A stretch of DNA of 64,000 bases from Filibacter tadaridae (GCF_900609045.1 NZ_UXAV01000012.1:1-64000); one strand, 5' to 3'; numbered from the stretch's first letter, positions 33,101-44,033 are shown. Program-made: numbers and translations. Notes: generated by a model from the sequence alone, not told the origin.

Positions 33101-33696
33101 TGAACTGTTTTCAATTCCTCTTTAAGGAATTCAGTTTCCTTATCAAGATCAATTGCGGCAAGAAGACGCTCAATCGCTTCAGCACCCATGAGTGCTTGGA
33201 ATTTAGTGCCGTACTTTTCACGATAAATACGATATTCCCTTTCAGAAAGCAATTGCTTTCTTTCAAGTGGCGTATCCGCCGGGTCTACAACAACATATGA
33301 TGCAAAGTAAATGATTTCTTCCAATGCACGTGGTGTCATGTCAAGAATTAGGCCCATCCGGCTAGGAATACCTTTGAAATACCAGATATGCGTAACAGGT
33401 GCTGCCAATTCAATGTGACCCATGCGTTCACGACGAACTTTTTGACGTGTCACTTCTACTCCACATCGATCACAAACGACGCCTTTATAGCGCACACGTT
33501 TGTATTTTCCGCAATGACATTCCCAGTCTTTCGTCGGACCGAAAATACGTTCACAGAAGAGACCATCTTTTTCAGGTTTCAATGTACGGTAGTTGATTGT
33601 TTCAGGCTTCTTGACTTCGCCATATGACCATGAACGAATTTTATCTGGTGAAGCAAGTCCGATTTTCATATACTCAAAATTGTTTACATCTATCAA
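30106..33696 (-). CDS. rpoC: RNA polymerase subunit beta'
   Basis: 1196 residues, beginning at TTG 8 nt after GGGAGG ([10 protein letters not shown]). N-terminal zinc ribbon CHCG...CDRC near residues 60-78, the catalytic NADFDGDQM with three Asp near residue 450, the bridge helix region, the second zinc cluster [11 protein letters not shown] near 900, and the trigger-loop-linked [16 protein letters not shown]. It is full length for Firmicutes, which lack the long proteobacterial insertions. It lies 123 bp after rpoB. Confidence 0.98.
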   Translation of the reverse strand: MIDVNNFEYMKIGLASPDKIRSWSYGEVKKPETINYRTLKPEKDGLFCERIFGPTKDWECHCGKYKRVRYKGVVCDRCGVEVTRQKVRRERMGHIELAAPVTHIWYFKGIPSRMGLILDMTPRALEEIIYFASYVVVDPADTPLERKQLLSEREYRIYREKYGTKFQALMGAEAIERLLAAIDLDKETEFLKEELKTVQGQRRTRAIRRLEVVESFRNSGNKPEWMVLEVLPVIPPELRPMVQLDGGRFATSDLNDLYRRVINRNNRLKRLLDLGAPGIIVQNEKRMLQEAVDALVDNGRRGRPVTGPGNRPLKSLSHMLKGKQGRFRQNLLGKRVDYSGRSVIVVGPSLKMYQCGLPKEMAIELFKPFVMKELVERGLAHNIKSAKRKIERLHTEVWDVLEDVIKEHPVLLNRAPTLHRLGIQAFEPMLVEGRAIRLHPLVCTAYNADFDGDQMAVHVPLSAEAQAEARLLMLAAQNILNPKDGKPVVTPSQDMVLGNYYLSLERAGAVGEGSIFHNADEAIIAYQTGHAHLHSRVAIQASALNNPTFTEEQNRMLLLTTVGKIIFNEILPESFPYINEPTAFNLQTETPSKYFIEGTVDPKEYLKTAEIVSPFKKGILGDIIAEIFKRFHITETSRMLDRMKNLGFKYSTRAGITIGISDIVVLPNKDDILQEAQDKVDKVMQQFRRGLITEEERYDRVISYWSHAKDVIQEKLMKSLENTNPIYMMSDSGARGNASNFTQLAGMRGLMANPAGRIIELPIKSSFREGLTVLEYFISTHGARKGLADTALKTADSGYLTRRLVDVAQDVIVREDDCGTDRGLEIGALMEGAELIEGLDERIVGRHTKKTIYHPETGDILLAKDELITEDVTRTIIEAGFEKITIRSAFTCNTKHGVCKKCYGINLATGEKVEVGEAVGIIAAQSIGEPGTQLTMRTFHTGGVAGSDITQGLPRIQEIFESRNPKGQAVISEIKGTITEVDEIREGQKEVTIQGDVETRKYLTPYNARLKVDVGDLIDRGEVLTEGSIDPKELIIVKDVATVQEYLLKEVQKVYRMQGVEIGDKHVEVMVRQMLRKVRIIEAGDTDLLPGSLLDIHQFSEANAPVLKAGKVPATCRPVILGITKASLETESFLSAASFQETTRVLTDAAIKGKTDELLGLKENVIIGKLVPAGTGMQRYRHIVLEQEEKKVLVKK

Positions 33697-33819
33697 GGGG
33701 CGTACCTCCCTTTAATCTTATCGCTCCAATTGGCTTTTCCGAGCAAGCGTGCACTTATAAAACAGAAGAGGGAAACGTGCGTCTTCCCCTCTCTACACTC
33801 TTTTATCAATTATATCTAC

Positions 33820-36800
33820 TCAGACAGGCTGATCCTCTTTAACAAGATTCAAAGCATCCGTCGGTTGCATATCTTCATCTTCATCAAGATCCCGTAATTC
33901 GATTTCGTTTAAGTCAAGTGAAAGCATTTTCACATCTAATCCAAGGCTCTGAAGTTCTTTGATAAGTACCTTGAACGATTCAGGAACACCTGGTTGTGGA
34001 ACACTTTCGCCTTTGACAATCGCTTCATACGTTTTTACACGTCCGATAACGTCATCTGATTTAACAGTCAAGATTTCTTGCAGTGTATAAGCGGCACCAT
34101 ATGCTTCAAGTGCCCATACTTCCATTTCTCCGAAACGTTGTCCACCGAATTGCGCTTTACCACCAAGTGGTTGTTGCGTAACAAGTGAATATGGACCAGT
34201 AGAACGAGCATGAAGCTTATCGTCAACCATGTGGGCCAGTTTAATCATATACATGACACCGACAGACACACGGCTATCAAATGCTTCACCAGAACGACCA
34301 TCATAGAGAACTGTTTTGCCATCACGATCCATGTTCGCTTCTTCCATCGTTTCCCATACATCTTCTTCATTCGCTCCGTCAAATACAGGCGAAGCCATAT
34401 GAATACCAAGGCTTCTGGAAGCCATACCTAAGTGCATTTCAAGTACTTGTCCGATGTTCATACGTGATGGAACCCCTAGTGGGTTAAGCATTACGTCAAT
34501 CGGTGTACCGTCAGGCAGGTAAGGCATATCCGACTCAGGCAAGATTCGAGAAATAACACCTTTATTTCCGTGACGTCCTGCCATTTTGTCTCCAACAGAT
34601 ATTTTCCGTTTTTGCACGATGTAAGCTCGGACGAGTTGGTTAACACCCGGTGGAAGCTCATCACCATCGTCACGGTTGAACACTTTCACGTCCAGGACAA
34701 TTCCACCTGCTCCATGAGGTACTCGAAGTGACGTATCACGGACTTCACGTGCTTTTTCACCGAAAATCGCATGTAAAAGACGTTCTTCCGCTGTCAGTTC
34801 AGTCACACCTTTAGGCGTCACTTTACCGACTAAGATATCACCATCACGTACCTCTGCTCCAATACGGATAATTCCGCGGTCATCAAGATTACGTAATGCA
34901 TCTTCTCCAACGTTTGGAATATCACGTGTGATTTCCTCTGGTCCGAGTTTCGTGTCACGCGCCTCGGATTCATATTCTTCAATATGAACCGATGTAAATA
35001 CATCGTCTTTTACAAGACGTTCACTCATGATGATCGCATCTTCATAGTTATAGCCATCCCATGTCATGAAGCCAACAAGTATGTTACGTCCAAGAGCAAG
35101 TTCGCCTCTTTCCATCGATGGACCATCTGCAAGAATATCAAGCGGTTTAACGCGGTCCCCTACAGAAACGATTGGACGTTGGTTATAACATGTTCCTTGG
35201 TTAGATCGTATGAAATTCGACAGGCGGTAAATTTGAAGGTCGCCCTTTACCTCTTTACCATCCATCATTTCAATACTACGGATACGAACTTCCTTCGCCT
35301 CAACATGCTCTACAATCCCATGATGTTTCGAAACGACAGCCGCTCCCGAGTCACGTGCTGAGACATGCTCCATGCCCGTACCAACAAAAGGTGCTTCAGG
35401 ATTAAGTAAAGGCACTGCTTGTCGTTGCATGTTCGCACCCATTAATGCACGGTTAGAGTCATCATTTTCAAGGAACGGAATACAAGCGGTCGCAGCAGAT
35501 ACGACTTGTTTTGGAGAAACGTCCATATAGTCTATCTGATCACGTTTGAATACTGTATTGTCACCTTGGAAACGTCCGACAACAATATCGTTTACGAAAG
35601 AGCCATCTTCACTTAAAACTGCATTCGCTTGCGCTACGACATAGTTATCTTCTATATCCGCAGTAAGGTAGTCTATTTGAGCTGTTACTTTACCCGATAT
35701 AGGATCTACTTTTCGATATGGTGTTTCCATGAATCCGAATTTGTTCACTTTAGCGAACGTAGAAAGCGAGTTAATCAACCCGATGTTCGGTCCCTCTGGC
35801 GTTTCAATCGGACACATACGACCGTAGTGAGAATAATGTACGTCGCGTACTTCCATTCCTGCACGTTCACGTGTCAATCCGCCGGGTCCAAGTGCTGATA
35901 GTCTACGTTTATGCGTAAGTTCTGCAAGTGGATTTGTCTGGTCCATAAATTGGGAAAGCTGTGAACTACCAAAGAATTCTTTGATTGATGCAATAACAGG
36001 TCGAATATTAATGAGCTGTTGCGGGACAATCGATTGCGTATCATTGATAGACATCCGTTCTTTAACAACACGTTCCATACGGGAAAGTCCGATACGGAAT
36101 TGATTTTGAAGGAGTTCACCTACAGAACGCAGACGACGGTTACCGAGGTGATCGATGTCATCTGTATTTCCAACGCCGTGAAGAAGGTTGAAGAAATAAC
36201 TGATTGACGCAACAATGTCAGCAGGTGTGACATTTTTTATGGAATCATCGATATATGCGTTAGAAATAACATTGATGACTTGTTTCTCTTCGCTTTTCGG
36301 AGAATAGATTTTAACTGTCTGAATTGTCATAGGTTCTTCGAGAACCCCACCAGCATGGGAAATCTCCTCGAATCCAATGCCCTTCTCTAAATGCGGCAGA
36401 AGACGGTCAAGTGCACGGCGATCGATAATTTCATCTTTCTCCAGTAAAATCTCACCAGTTTCCGGATCGACTAGCGTTTCAGCAAGCGTTTGGTTGAATA
36501 AACGATTTTGTACATGGAGCTTTTTGTTCATTTTATAGCGACCTACGTTTGCCAAATCATATCTTTTGGCATCGAAGAAACGAGAGAACAAAAGGTTCTT
36601 CGCGCTATCCAATGTAGGAGGTTCACCCGGGCGGAGACGTTCATAAATTTCAAGTAACGCTTTCTCCGAGCCTTCAGTATTATCTTTTTCAAGCGTGTTT
36701 CGGAGATATTCGTTATCTCCGATTAAATCAATGATTTCCTGATCGGAAGAGAAACCAAGTGCACGGAGAAGTACCGTTACCGGTAATTTACGAGTCCGAT

Positions 36801-37353
36801 CAATACGGACATGAACAACATCCTTCGCATCGGTCTCATATTCCAACCATGCGCCGCGATTCGGAATAACAGTTGCGCCGAATCCGCGTTTCCCGTTCTT
36901 GTCTACCTTGTCGCTGTAATAGACACTTGGTGAGCGGACGAGCTGGGATACGATTACGCGTTCCGCGCCGTTAATAACAAACGTACCGTTTTCAGTCATG
37001 AGCGGGAAATCACCCATGAAGACGTCTTGTTCCTTCACTTCTTCAGTTTCCTTATTGTGAAGGCGTACTTTGACACGAAGTGGAGCAGCATACGTTACGT
37101 CTCGTTCTTTCGATTCATCAACGGGGTATTTAGGATCCCCGAGGTGATAGTCGACGAATTCCAAGGAAAGATTTCCTGTGAAATCCTGAATCGGAGAAAT
37201 ATCACGAAACATCTCTCGCAATCCTTCTTCCAAGAACCACTCATAAGATGCCGTCTGAATTTCAATCAGATTCGGTAGATCCAGCACTTCGCTGATTCTC
37301 GCGAAACTTCTACGCTGACGGTGTTGACCATAATGAACTAGATGACCTGTCAA
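33820..37353 (-). CDS. rpoB: RNA polymerase subunit beta
   Basis: 1177 residues from a TTG start ([16 protein letters not shown]), 6 nt after AGGGGTG; the same unusual TTG start is used in B. subtilis. The 32 codons in frame upstream belong to the leader. The rifampicin region [19 protein letters not shown] and [12 protein letters not shown] lies near residues 460-510 with sensitive-type residues. Also present are [12 protein letters not shown] and the C-terminal clamp segment. It transcribes all genes together with RpoC and RpoA. Confidence 0.98.
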   Translation of the reverse strand: MTGHLVHYGQHRQRRSFARISEVLDLPNLIEIQTASYEWFLEEGLREMFRDISPIQDFTGNLSLEFVDYHLGDPKYPVDESKERDVTYAAPLRVKVRLHNKETEEVKEQDVFMGDFPLMTENGTFVINGAERVIVSQLVRSPSVYYSDKVDKNGKRGFGATVIPNRGAWLEYETDAKDVVHVRIDRTRKLPVTVLLRALGFSSDQEIIDLIGDNEYLRNTLEKDNTEGSEKALLEIYERLRPGEPPTLDSAKNLLFSRFFDAKRYDLANVGRYKMNKKLHVQNRLFNQTLAETLVDPETGEILLEKDEIIDRRALDRLLPHLEKGIGFEEISHAGGVLEEPMTIQTVKIYSPKSEEKQVINVISNAYIDDSIKNVTPADIVASISYFFNLLHGVGNTDDIDHLGNRRLRSVGELLQNQFRIGLSRMERVVKERMSINDTQSIVPQQLINIRPVIASIKEFFGSSQLSQFMDQTNPLAELTHKRRLSALGPGGLTRERAGMEVRDVHYSHYGRMCPIETPEGPNIGLINSLSTFAKVNKFGFMETPYRKVDPISGKVTAQIDYLTADIEDNYVVAQANAVLSEDGSFVNDIVVGRFQGDNTVFKRDQIDYMDVSPKQVVSAATACIPFLENDDSNRALMGANMQRQAVPLLNPEAPFVGTGMEHVSARDSGAAVVSKHHGIVEHVEAKEVRIRSIEMMDGKEVKGDLQIYRLSNFIRSNQGTCYNQRPIVSVGDRVKPLDILADGPSMERGELALGRNILVGFMTWDGYNYEDAIIMSERLVKDDVFTSVHIEEYESEARDTKLGPEEITRDIPNVGEDALRNLDDRGIIRIGAEVRDGDILVGKVTPKGVTELTAEERLLHAIFGEKAREVRDTSLRVPHGAGGIVLDVKVFNRDDGDELPPGVNQLVRAYIVQKRKISVGDKMAGRHGNKGVISRILPESDMPYLPDGTPIDVMLNPLGVPSRMNIGQVLEMHLGMASRSLGIHMASPVFDGANEEDVWETMEEANMDRDGKTVLYDGRSGEAFDSRVSVGVMYMIKLAHMVDDKLHARSTGPYSLVTQQPLGGKAQFGGQRFGEMEVWALEAYGAAYTLQEILTVKSDDVIGRVKTYEAIVKGESVPQPGVPESFKVLIKELQSLGLDVKMLSLDLNEIELRDLDEDEDMQPTDALNLVKEDQPV

Positions 37354-37416
37354 CTCTTTCACCCCTCTTAAAACAATAATAGTTCTTTCCGAAATCATGA
37401 AAATAGTGTATGCTAT

Positions 37417-37461
37417 CGAAAAAAACAAAAAGAAAACGAGTTCCGGCAAGAGCTCATTTTC
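37417..37461 (-). terminator. Terminator upstream of rpoB
   Basis: Minus strand GAAAAtGAG/CTCgTTTTC hairpin followed by TTTTTGTTTTTTT. It lies 123 bp downstream of the methyltransferase gene and 64 bp before the rpoB start, so it can end the upstream operon or act as an attenuator for rpoBC. Confidence 0.8.
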
Positions 37462-37584
37462 GGTTTAACAATCTTTTATACATCATCAGTATGCCTATCA
37501 TTACCAAGATTCATGCAAAAGGGCATACGAACGCATCATAATAATTTATGCATTTTATAACACTATCATAGCATTACAAATACG

Positions 37585-38187
37585 TCAAGATTTCGAGGCC
37601 TTTAAAATGAAATAACCTCTCTTTTTCTCAACTGTCTCAACTGTACCAAAAGATTCTTCCAAATGATTGATTGTAGAAGGAGCCCCTTGTTTTTTCTGAA
37701 TGACAACCCAAAGTTCCCCACCCGCTTTCAACTTCGAATAGGCTTCGTCGTAAATTTTAAATACCGTCTCTTTTCCAGCACGGATAGGTGGATTCGTTAA
37801 AATTGCAGAAAACCCTTCTGATATAACCGCAGACAATGCATCACTCTGATAGATCATTGTATTCATGATGTTATTTTGTTTCGAATTATACGTTGCAAGA
37901 GCAAGCGCACGTTCGTTCACATCAACCATGTGAATATTCCGTTCCGGAAAAGATGCGGCAATTGACAGTCCGATTGGACCGTATCCACAACCAACATCAA
38001 GTATATTTCCACCTGTTCCGGGTTCTACGAATGATTCAGCAAGAAGACGTGATCCGAAATCAACCTCCCCTTTACTAAAGACACCCGCATCCGTTTTGAA
38101 TCGAAGTGTTTTTCCGCGTAATTCGGCAACCCATTCCTTTGGATCACTTTTCACTTTGGGATCCTTTGTGTAATAATGTTCAGACAT
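37585..38187 (-). CDS. ybxB: RsmC-like class I methyltransferase (YbxB type)
   Basis: 200 residues. SAM-binding motif LDVGCGYGPIG near residue 65, acidic VDVNERAL near 89, and the catalytic NPPIRAGK near 132, typical of 16S rRNA guanine-N2 methyltransferases of the RsmC/RlmG group. It is a single-domain form, shorter than enterobacterial RsmC. It sits between rplL and rpoB as ybxB does in B. subtilis. The exact target base is not established for this type. Confidence 0.9.
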   Translation of the reverse strand: MSEHYYTKDPKVKSDPKEWVAELRGKTLRFKTDAGVFSKGEVDFGSRLLAESFVEPGTGGNILDVGCGYGPIGLSIAASFPERNIHMVDVNERALALATYNSKQNNIMNTMIYQSDALSAVISEGFSAILTNPPIRAGKETVFKIYDEAYSKLKAGGELWVVIQKKQGAPSTINHLEESFGTVETVEKKRGYFILKASKS

Positions 38188-38261
38188 TATGAACTACACC
38201 TCCAGAAAAAATCATACATACTTTCACCACCCGCATAAAGCAGATAATCCATCAGTCTAGA

Positions 38262-38310
38262 TAAAAAAATGAAGAAAAGCCCGTCCATAATCGGCGAGCT
38301 CCTCTTCATT
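38262..38310 (-). terminator. Terminator of rplJ-rplL
   Basis: Long hairpin AATGAAGA...CTCGCC/GGaCGgG...TCTTCATT followed by seven T residues, just after the rplL stop. Partial readthrough could feed ybxB. Confidence 0.85.
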
Positions 38311-38319
38311 ATTCAGAAA

Positions 38320-38685
38320 TTACTTAACTTCTACTGATGCGCCAACCGCTTCAAGTTTAGCTTTCATTTCTTCTGCTTCTTCTTTAGAAATACCTTCTTT
38401 GACCGCTTTAGGAGCTTCGTCAACTAGTGCTTTCGCTTCTTTCAAGCCAAGACCTGTGATTTCACGAACAGCTTTGATAACTTTGATTTTTTCTTGTCCA
38501 GCAGCAGCAAGTACTACGTCGAATTCTGATTGTTCTTCAGCCGCTTCACCAGCGCCAGCTCCGCCGCCCATTGCAACAGGTGCTGCAGCAGTTACGCCGA
38601 ATTCTTCTTCGATTGCTTTTACAAGGTCGTTAAGTTCAAGAACTGTCATTTCTTTGATCGCTTCAATCATTTGTTCTTTAGTCAT
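38320..38685 (-). CDS. rplL: 50S ribosomal protein L7/L12
   Basis: 121 residues: the N-terminal dimerisation helix [19 protein letters not shown], an Ala/Gly-rich hinge ([13 protein letters not shown]), and the C-terminal domain [20 protein letters not shown], which recruits translation GTPases. It lies 94 bp after rplJ, whose product holds the L7/L12 stalk. Confidence 0.98.
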   Translation of the reverse strand: MTKEQMIEAIKEMTVLELNDLVKAIEEEFGVTAAAPVAMGGGAGAGEAAEEQSEFDVVLAAAGQEKIKVIKAVREITGLGLKEAKALVDEAPKAVKEGISKEEAEEMKAKLEAVGASVEVK

Positions 38686-38779
38686 TATATTTTCCTCCTA
38701 AGTGTTTGTTTCTTGTCGGATATCCGCAAGTGGTTTTCTTGTCGGATTTAAACCGCATTTTGTTGTTCAGGCTGCTTTA

Positions 38780-39280
38780 TTAAGCACCCTGCTCTTCTTT
38801 TTGTTCTGCAACTGCTTTTGTAACAAGTGCAAAGTTGCGCATTGGAGCTTGAAGTACGCTGAGTAACATAGAAAGTAGACCATCGCGTGATGGAAGTTCT
38901 GCCAATGCTTTGACATCTGCATCCGTCGCAAGATTACCTTCAATTACGCCAGCTTTAATTTCAAGTTTGTCGTTTTTCTTCGCAAAATCGTTAAGGATTT
39001 TAGCAGGAGCAACAACGTCTTCGTTTGAAAAAGCAATTGCGTTCGGTCCTGTAAGGTGTTCGTTCAACCCTTCAAGTCCAGCATTTTCAGCAGCACGACG
39101 TGACATTGAGTTTTTGTAAACTTTAAAGTCTACACCTGCATCACGAAGCTGTTTACGAAGTTCTGTAACTTGGCTAACATCTAAACCACGGTAATCTACA
39201 ACAACGACTGAAGCCGCTGATTTCAACTTATCCGTAATTTCACCAACTACTGCTTGTTTGGCTTCTAATACTTTGCTCAT
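38780..39280 (-). CDS. rplJ: 50S ribosomal protein L10
   Basis: 166 residues from ATG 39280 ([19 protein letters not shown]), behind AGGAGGTGTCCAA; the longer in-frame reading of 31 codons is leader [25 protein letters not shown] is split between strand and helix, and the C-terminal helix binds L12 dimers. L10 binds its own leader to repress rplJ-rplL. Confidence 0.98.
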   Translation of the reverse strand: MSKVLEAKQAVVGEITDKLKSAASVVVVDYRGLDVSQVTELRKQLRDAGVDFKVYKNSMSRRAAENAGLEGLNEHLTGPNAIAFSNEDVVAPAKILNDFAKKNDKLEIKAGVIEGNLATDADVKALAELPSRDGLLSMLLSVLQAPMRNFALVTKAVAEQKEEQGA

Positions 39281-39450
39281 TTGGACACCTCCTAAAAATT
39301 TGGGGTCACTTATACCGATATGAAAAAACCCTCGTTCTACATGATGTAGGCACGAGGGTAGAAAAGTCGTCATCTTTAGTAATAAAAGAGCGTCTTGTCC
39401 TCGGCAGGAATTTTAAGCGGCACGCCGCTCCTACTGTCTACGGTACAAAT
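39281..39450 (-). promoter_or_regulatory. L10 leader with attenuator
   Basis: The leader on the minus strand has GTAGGAGCGGCGTGCCGCTT and AATTCCTGCCGAGGAC, matching the L10-binding leader of Firmicutes. It ends in a terminator hairpin, CCCTCGTGCCTACA/TGTAGAACGAGGG (39329-39359), followed by TTTTTT. L10-L12 binding is expected to favour this terminator, adjusting rplJ-rplL output. Confidence 0.88.
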
Positions 39451-39503
39451 GATTATATTCATAACAGAAGTCATCTTACCATAAGAATCATCTGTTGTCA
39501 ATA

Positions 39504-40208
39504 TTAGTTTTTGATGTTTACACTTGAAGCATCAATTTTTACAGCTGGACCCATTGTAGTTGTCAGGTTAACTGACTTCATGAATGTGCCTTTTGCTGAC
39601 GCAGGTTTCGATTTTTGAATCGTTTCGAAAACAGTCTTGAAGTTTTCTTCAAGTTTGTCGTTATCAAAAGATACTTTTCCGATTGGTGCGTGGATGATAC
39701 CTGTTTTGTCTGCGCGGTATTCAACTTTACCTGCTTTAATTTCTCCGACAGCTTTCGCTACGTCGAATGTTACTGTGCCTGTTTTCGGGTTCGGCATAAG
39801 ACCTTTCGGCCCGAGAACACGACCGATTTTACCGACTTCACCCATCATGTCAGGTGTAGCAACGATTACGTCAAAATCAAACCAACCTTGTTGGATTTTA
39901 GCGATATATTCTGAGTCCCCAGCATAGTCTGCACCTGCAGCTTCAGCTTCTTTAAGTTTTTCACCTTTAGCGAAAACGAGAACACGTTGAGTTTTACCAG
40001 TACCGTTCGGCAATACAACTGCACCACGGATTTGTTGATCGTTTTTACGAGTATCGATTCCAAGACGGAATGCAACCTCTACTGTTGCGTCAAAATTGAC
40101 CGTGCTCGTTTTTTTAGCGAGTTCAATCGCTTCTGTCATGCCGTATGCTTTTGTACGATCTACAAGCTTACTAGCATCTGTGAACTTCTTGCCTTTTTTA
40201 TTAGCCAT
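39504..40208 (-). CDS. rplA: 50S ribosomal protein L1
   Basis: 234 residues from ATG 40208 ([14 protein letters not shown]), behind GAGGAGGAAATTTCAA. It has [32 protein letters not shown] and the C-terminal [13 protein letters not shown]1 forms the mobile stalk that handles E-site tRNA. It lies 120 bp after rplK. Confidence 0.98.
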   Translation of the reverse strand: MANKKGKKFTDASKLVDRTKAYGMTEAIELAKKTSTVNFDATVEVAFRLGIDTRKNDQQIRGAVVLPNGTGKTQRVLVFAKGEKLKEAEAAGADYAGDSEYIAKIQQGWFDFDVIVATPDMMGEVGKIGRVLGPKGLMPNPKTGTVTFDVAKAVGEIKAGKVEYRADKTGIIHAPIGKVSFDNDKLEENFKTVFETIQKSKPASAKGTFMKSVNLTTTMGPAVKIDASSVNIKN

Positions 40209-40328
40209 TTGAAATTTCCTCCTCATTTGTGGTTTTAACGGATTGAACCTCCCACGAATAAGGGTTGCGAGTTCCAGAGAACTAGCGCAACCCCCACTAC
40301 AAAGAAATGCTGCCTTACAAGATCATGA

Positions 40329-40754
40329 TCAGTCTTCGATCGTGATGCCCATACTGCGAGCAGTACCTTCAACCATCGCCATCGCTGCTTCAACTGATGC
40401 TGCGTTTAAGTCTGGCATTTTTGATTCTGCAATTTCGCGAACTTTATCACGCTTTACCGTAGCTACCTTCTTTTTATTCGGCTCACCTGAACCTTTTTGA
40501 AGATTAGCTGCAACCTTTAGCAATACTGCTGCAGGCGGAGTTTTTGTAATAAATGTGAATGAACGGTCTTCGAATACAGAAATTACAACAGGAATAATTA
40601 GGCCTGCTTGATCTGAAGTACGCGCATTGAATTCTTTACAGAATCCCATGATGTTAACACCAGCTTGTCCTAGCGCCGGTCCAACTGGTGGAGCCGGATT
40701 CGCTTTTCCAGCAGGGATTTGCAATTTAACAACTTTAATAACTTTTTTAGCCAC
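40329..40754 (-). CDS. rplK: 50S ribosomal protein L11
   Basis: 141 residues from a GTG start at 40754, behind AAGGAGGTGTGTTTC; this gives exactly the family length. It has [19 protein letters not shown] with the proline-rich thiostrepton-sensitive region, and [20 protein letters not shown]11 forms the GTPase-associated centre and triggers RelA. It has its own promoter. Confidence 0.98.
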   Translation of the reverse strand: MAKKVIKVVKLQIPAGKANPAPPVGPALGQAGVNIMGFCKEFNARTSDQAGLIIPVVISVFEDRSFTFITKTPPAAVLLKVAANLQKGSGEPNKKKVATVKRDKVREIAESKMPDLNAASVEAAMAMVEGTARSMGITIED

Positions 40755-40818
40755 GAAACACACCTCCTTAAGTCCGTGATGTGGTAATTGGGTTGCCCCT
40801 CCCACTCAATATGTGCCC

Positions 40819-40833
40819 GCCGGCTTACGCCGG
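40819..40833 (-). other. Small GC hairpin in the rplK leader
   Basis: CCGGC(GTAAG)CCGG-type 5-bp stem with flanking pairs in the 5' leader of rplK, plus an upstream CAGAC/GTCTG pairing. It could be a stability or regulatory element. Confidence 0.35.
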
Positions 40834-40883
40834 TAGAATTGGTTAATCAGTCCAGACCATTTCTTTACAGTCTGACCTTTGAA

Positions 40884-40912
40884 ATGATACCACTATTATG
40901 CTCAACGCGCAA
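40884..40912 (-). promoter_or_regulatory. Sigma-A promoter of rplK-rplA
   Basis: TTGCGC (40907-40912), 17-bp spacer, TATCAT (40884-40889) in the nusG-rplK gap. Confidence 0.65.
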
Positions 40913-40923
40913 GTGGCAATTAC

Positions 40924-41457
40924 TTATAATTTTTCAACCTGATCAAAGTCAAGTTCCATTTTAGTTTCTCGGCCGAACATATCAACGGTTACTTTAACCT
41001 TGGCTTTGTCGAGATCAATCTCTTCGACTTTCCCTTGGAAATGTGCGAATGGCCCTTCAAGAACTTGTAGCATTTCGCCGACTTCAAAGTCAACAGCCGC
41101 CTTGCCATCTTTCACACCCATTTGTTTCAGGATGAAGTCGACTTCTTCCGGAAGAAGTGGAGTTGGTTTCGCTCCACCGCCCGATGATCCGATAAAGCCA
41201 GTAACGCCGGGTGTATTACGAACAACGTACCACGAGTCGTCTGTCATGATGATTTCTACAAGAACGTAACCCGGGAACGTTTTTCTCATTAACACACGTT
41301 TCTTACCCTCTTTGAAATCTGTTTCTTCTTCTTCCGGTATGATAACACGGAAGATTTTATCTGACATACCCATCGTTTCGACACGTTTTTCCAGATTGGC
41401 TTTCACCTTGTTCTCATAACCGGAGTACGTATGAACGACATACCAATTTTTTTCCAT
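40924..41457 (-). CDS. nusG: Transcription termination/antitermination factor NusG
   Basis: 177 residues from the ATG at 41457 (MEKNWYVVHTYSGYENKV), the same start as B. subtilis NusG; an ATG two codons earlier is also possible. The NGN domain spans about 1-110 with FPGYVLVEI and VRNTPGVTGF; the KOW domain includes VLEGPFAHFQGKV near residue 130. It binds RNA polymerase and promotes pausing and termination control. It is preceded by a terminator that separates it from secE. Confidence 0.98.
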   Translation of the reverse strand: MEKNWYVVHTYSGYENKVKANLEKRVETMGMSDKIFRVIIPEEEETDFKEGKKRVLMRKTFPGYVLVEIIMTDDSWYVVRNTPGVTGFIGSSGGGAKPTPLLPEEVDFILKQMGVKDGKAAVDFEVGEMLQVLEGPFAHFQGKVEEIDLDKAKVKVTVDMFGRETKMELDFDQVEKL

Positions 41458-41509
41458 CTCCATAATAGCGAGGACTGTACGTCCGTCCCTCCTTTTTTTA
41501 ATACAAACT

Positions 41510-41540
41510 GAAAAATCCCGTTCAACCTATTAGACGGGAT
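41510..41540 (-). terminator. Terminator between secE and nusG
   Basis: Perfect ATCCCGT/ACGGGAT stem with a 12-nt loop followed by TTTTT, 36 bp after the secE stop codon and about 50 bp before nusG. Confidence 0.85.
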
Positions 41541-41575
41541 ATTTTTTCAAGGGGATTATTTTTTCACAGCTACTT

Positions 41576-41761
41576 CTATAGTGCAACATACCACTCAATT
41601 ACCTGCGAAATGCCGAGATCTAGAAGACCGAAATAGACAGCCATAAAAACGACTGTTGAAAGAACGACAATCGTATATCGTGTTAATTCTTTACGTTTTG
41701 GCCAACTGACCTTGTTCATTTCTGAGACGACGTTTTTCAAAAAACCCATTAGCTTCCCCAT
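41576..41761 (-). CDS. secE: Preprotein translocase subunit SecE
   Basis: 61 residues from ATG 41761 (MGKLMGFL), behind GGGGGTAACGGTATA. It is the short Gram-positive form: an amphipathic part with VVSEMNKVSWPKRKEL and one membrane helix (about residues 33-55). It clamps SecY. It lies 52 bp after rpmG. Confidence 0.95.
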   Translation of the reverse strand: MGKLMGFLKNVVSEMNKVSWPKRKELTRYTIVVLSTVVFMAVYFGLLDLGISQVIEWYVAL

Positions 41762-41813
41762 TATACCGTTACCCCCGAACATAGATGTAATGCTTCTATC
41801 TGCATGGTAATTC

Positions 41814-41963
41814 CTAAGCTGTCTGTCTGTGAACTGTATGCAAATTGCAATGACTGCAATACTTCTTAAGCGTCAACCGTTCCTCTGACTTGTTGTTGCC
41901 TGTCGGAATGGAATAATTTCGCGATCCACATATATCACAACTCAATATAACTTTTTTAGTCAT
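41814..41963 (-). CDS. rpmG: 50S ribosomal protein L33, zinc-binding type
   Basis: 49 residues translated directly from the minus strand: it begins MTKKVILSCDICGSRNYS and ends HTVHRQTA. Two Cys-X2-Cys pairs (CDIC, CSHC) form the zinc site. Position between sigH and secE is the same as in B. subtilis, where a zinc-binding L33 is also encoded. A second, zinc-free copy is commonly present elsewhere in such genomes. Confidence 0.95.
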   Translation of the reverse strand: MTKKVILSCDICGSRNYSIPTGNNKSEERLTLKKYCSHCNLHTVHRQTA

Positions 41964-42042
41964 TTTATCACCCTATACGACTCATAGTCTTGCTAAAGAT
42001 ATCATCTAACCCGCTTTCTGTCAATACGTCGGTGATGCGGTA

Positions 42043-42693
42043 TCAATGGACTACATCGACTTGTGCGAAGTTTTCGAGCTTTCTTTTTATTCGTTGAAGT
42101 GCATTGTCGACTGATTTCACTTGCCGATTTAAGGCATTTGAAATCTCTTGATAAGTTTGCCCTTTCAAGTAAAGATGTAGTACTTGTTTCTCCAAGCCAC
42201 TCAACACTTTGTTCATCTCTTCTTCCATGAGGATAAAGTCTTCCCTATGTATCATGAGATCTTCGGGGTCTTCCAGATCCGGTCCCGCAATCACGTCCAG
42301 TAACGTGCGTTCAGCTTCTTCATCGAAGACTGGCTTATCCAGTGAAACAGATGTATTCAATGGAATATGCTTCTGTCTAGTGGCTGTTTTAATGGCTGTG
42401 ATTATTTGTCGTGTAATGCAAAGCTCCGCAAAAGCTTTGAATGAACTTAATCGATCTCCTTTATAGTCACGGACTGCTTTGTAAAGCCCAATCATACCCT
42501 CCTGAATAACATCCTCACGGTCTCCACCTACTAAAAAGTACGATTGACTTTTTAATCTAACGAACGATTGGTATTTTGTAATAAGAAAGTCTAATGCATC
42601 CGTATTACCTTCGTGGATAATCGCAATGATTTCCCCGTCAGTTAATCCGGTGAAATCTGATATACCGCCTTTAACGTATGTCTCTTTCGCCAA
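42043..42693 (-). CDS. sigH: RNA polymerase sigma-H factor
   Basis: 216 residues from a TTG start (42691-42693), 6 nt after GAGGTG; a GTG three codons earlier would overlap that site. Region 2 with YFLVGGDREDVIQEGMIG and FKAFAELCITRQIITAIK, region 4 with LKGQTYQEISNALNRQVKSVDNALQRI. In Bacillus it drives early sporulation and stationary-phase genes. It is the last gene of the gltX-side cluster before rpmG. Confidence 0.95.
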   Translation of the reverse strand: MAKETYVKGGISDFTGLTDGEIIAIIHEGNTDALDFLITKYQSFVRLKSQSYFLVGGDREDVIQEGMIGLYKAVRDYKGDRLSSFKAFAELCITRQIITAIKTATRQKHIPLNTSVSLDKPVFDEEAERTLLDVIAGPDLEDPEDLMIHREDFILMEEEMNKVLSGLEKQVLHLYLKGQTYQEISNALNRQVKSVDNALQRIKRKLENFAQVDVVH

Positions 42694-42762
42694 CTGGATC
42701 ACCTCGGTTCATCATAGCTGTTGTACCTAGTATACCGTATGGAAAATTTTTGCGTCAACCGT

Positions 42763-43278
42763 TCATTTCATTCCACGCCGCCATTTTTCAAAAGTTTCTG
42801 CAATTTCATTCGTTAAAGATATCTTAGAAAATGGACGTTGCTCTTGAAATTTCTTCACTTTCGCGGTAATAATCTTATCAATTTCATCTATTTCAATTTC
42901 GAGTTCACGCGCAGATTTCCGAAGAGCACCCTGAGCGAAAATGACCCATTGCTCTGTTAGATCTGATGTCGCGACATGAATTTGAACTCGACGACTGCCG
43001 AGTTCGCTAACAAGCTTTTCAATCCGTTCATCCGCTGTTTCGTTTTCGCGTGTGAAAATGATTTCTACATTGTGATGCCGTTTCTTTTTTTCGATTCCTG
43101 GCATGAGATACGCATCGAAGACGACAATAACACGCCATCCCGAATGCGCTTTATATTCCGCCATCCGTTCAATAAGACGGTCTCGTGCATCTGCTAACCG
43201 TTCTTCTTTTATCCGGCGCAACTCCGGCCATGCGCCGATAATGTTATAGCCATCGACAAGGAGAACATCGGTCTTCAT
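42763..43278 (-). CDS. rae1: Ribosome-associated endoribonuclease Rae1 (YacP, NYN domain)
   Basis: 171 residues. NYN/PIN-type nuclease fold with LLVDGYNIIGAWPEL at the N-terminus, VVFDAYLMPG near residue 53 and the acidic VATSDLTEQ near 103. In B. subtilis Rae1 enters the A site and cleaves mRNA. Its start overlaps the rlmB stop by 4 bp. Confidence 0.93.
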   Translation of the reverse strand: MKTDVLLVDGYNIIGAWPELRRIKEERLADARDRLIERMAEYKAHSGWRVIVVFDAYLMPGIEKKKRHHNVEIIFTRENETADERIEKLVSELGSRRVQIHVATSDLTEQWVIFAQGALRKSARELEIEIDEIDKIITAKVKKFQEQRPFSKISLTNEIAETFEKWRRGMK

Positions 43279-44033
43279 CTTTTCAAGGAGTACGGCTGAC
43301 GAATACGTAATACTTCATACATAAGTAAAGAAGCCGCAACTGAGGCGTTCAACGACGTGACATGCCCAACCATAGGCAAATGGTAAAGAAAATCGCATTT
43401 TTCTTTCAACAAACGCGACATGCCTTTTCCTTCGTTTCCAATGACGATTGCTAGGGGCAATGTTGCATCCATGACTCTATAATCCACTGAACCCGTTACA
43501 TCGGTACCAGCAATCCAGACACCACGCTTTTTCAGCTCATCTACAGTTTGCACAAGATTATTCACACGCACTACAGGAACATGTTCAATTGCACCTGTCG
43601 AAGCTTTCGCTACAACCCCCGTCAAACCTACGGAACGACGTTTAGGGATAATAATTCCATGTGCACCGGATGCATCTGCAGTCCGTAGTATGGAACCAAG
43701 ATTATGAGGGTCCTCTAATTCATCCAGGATAATGAAAAATGGGTCTTCCCCGCGTTCTGTCGCCCTATTGAATAAGTCTTCCAGTTCCGCATATTCATAC
43801 GCAGCAACAGATGCAATGATTCCTTGATGGTTCATATCAAGCATTCCATCCAGCTTTTGTTTGGGTACCGCCTGAACGATGACACCCGCTTCCCTAGCCA
43901 GTGACAAAATTTCCCCGATGCTTTTTTTGTTAAGTCCTTCCGCCATCCAAATCTTATTTAATTCCCTACCGGAGCGCAGTGCTTCAACGATAGGGTTTTT
44001 TCCACCAATCAATTCGGATTCGATTTCTGTCAT
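43275..44033 (-). CDS. rlmB: 23S rRNA (guanosine-2'-O)-methyltransferase RlmB-like
   Basis: 252 residues. N-terminal substrate-binding domain (about 1-80, [13 protein letters not shown]) and a SpoU knot domain: [20 protein letters not shown] near residue 105, [11 protein letters not shown] near 200 and [23 protein letters not shown] near 220, the three SpoU motifs. It methylates ribose in rRNA. It overlaps mrnC by 4 bp and rae1 by 4 bp. Confidence 0.94.
   Translation of the reverse strand: MTEIESELIGGKNPIVEALRSGRELNKIWMAEGLNKKSIGEILSLAREAGVIVQAVPKQKLDGMLDMNHQGIIASVAAYEYAELEDLFNRATERGEDPFFIILDELEDPHNLGSILRTADASGAHGIIIPKRRSVGLTGVVAKASTGAIEHVPVVRVNNLVQTVDELKKRGVWIAGTDVTGSVDYRVMDATLPLAIVIGNEGKGMSRLLKEKCDFLYHLPMVGHVTSLNASVAASLLMYEVLRIRQPYSLKR

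Noticed and set aside
33697..33819. Terminator between rpoB and rpoC
   Set aside because: A GAGGGG/CCCTC hairpin is present, but there is no T run, and rpoB-rpoC are expected to be one transcript.
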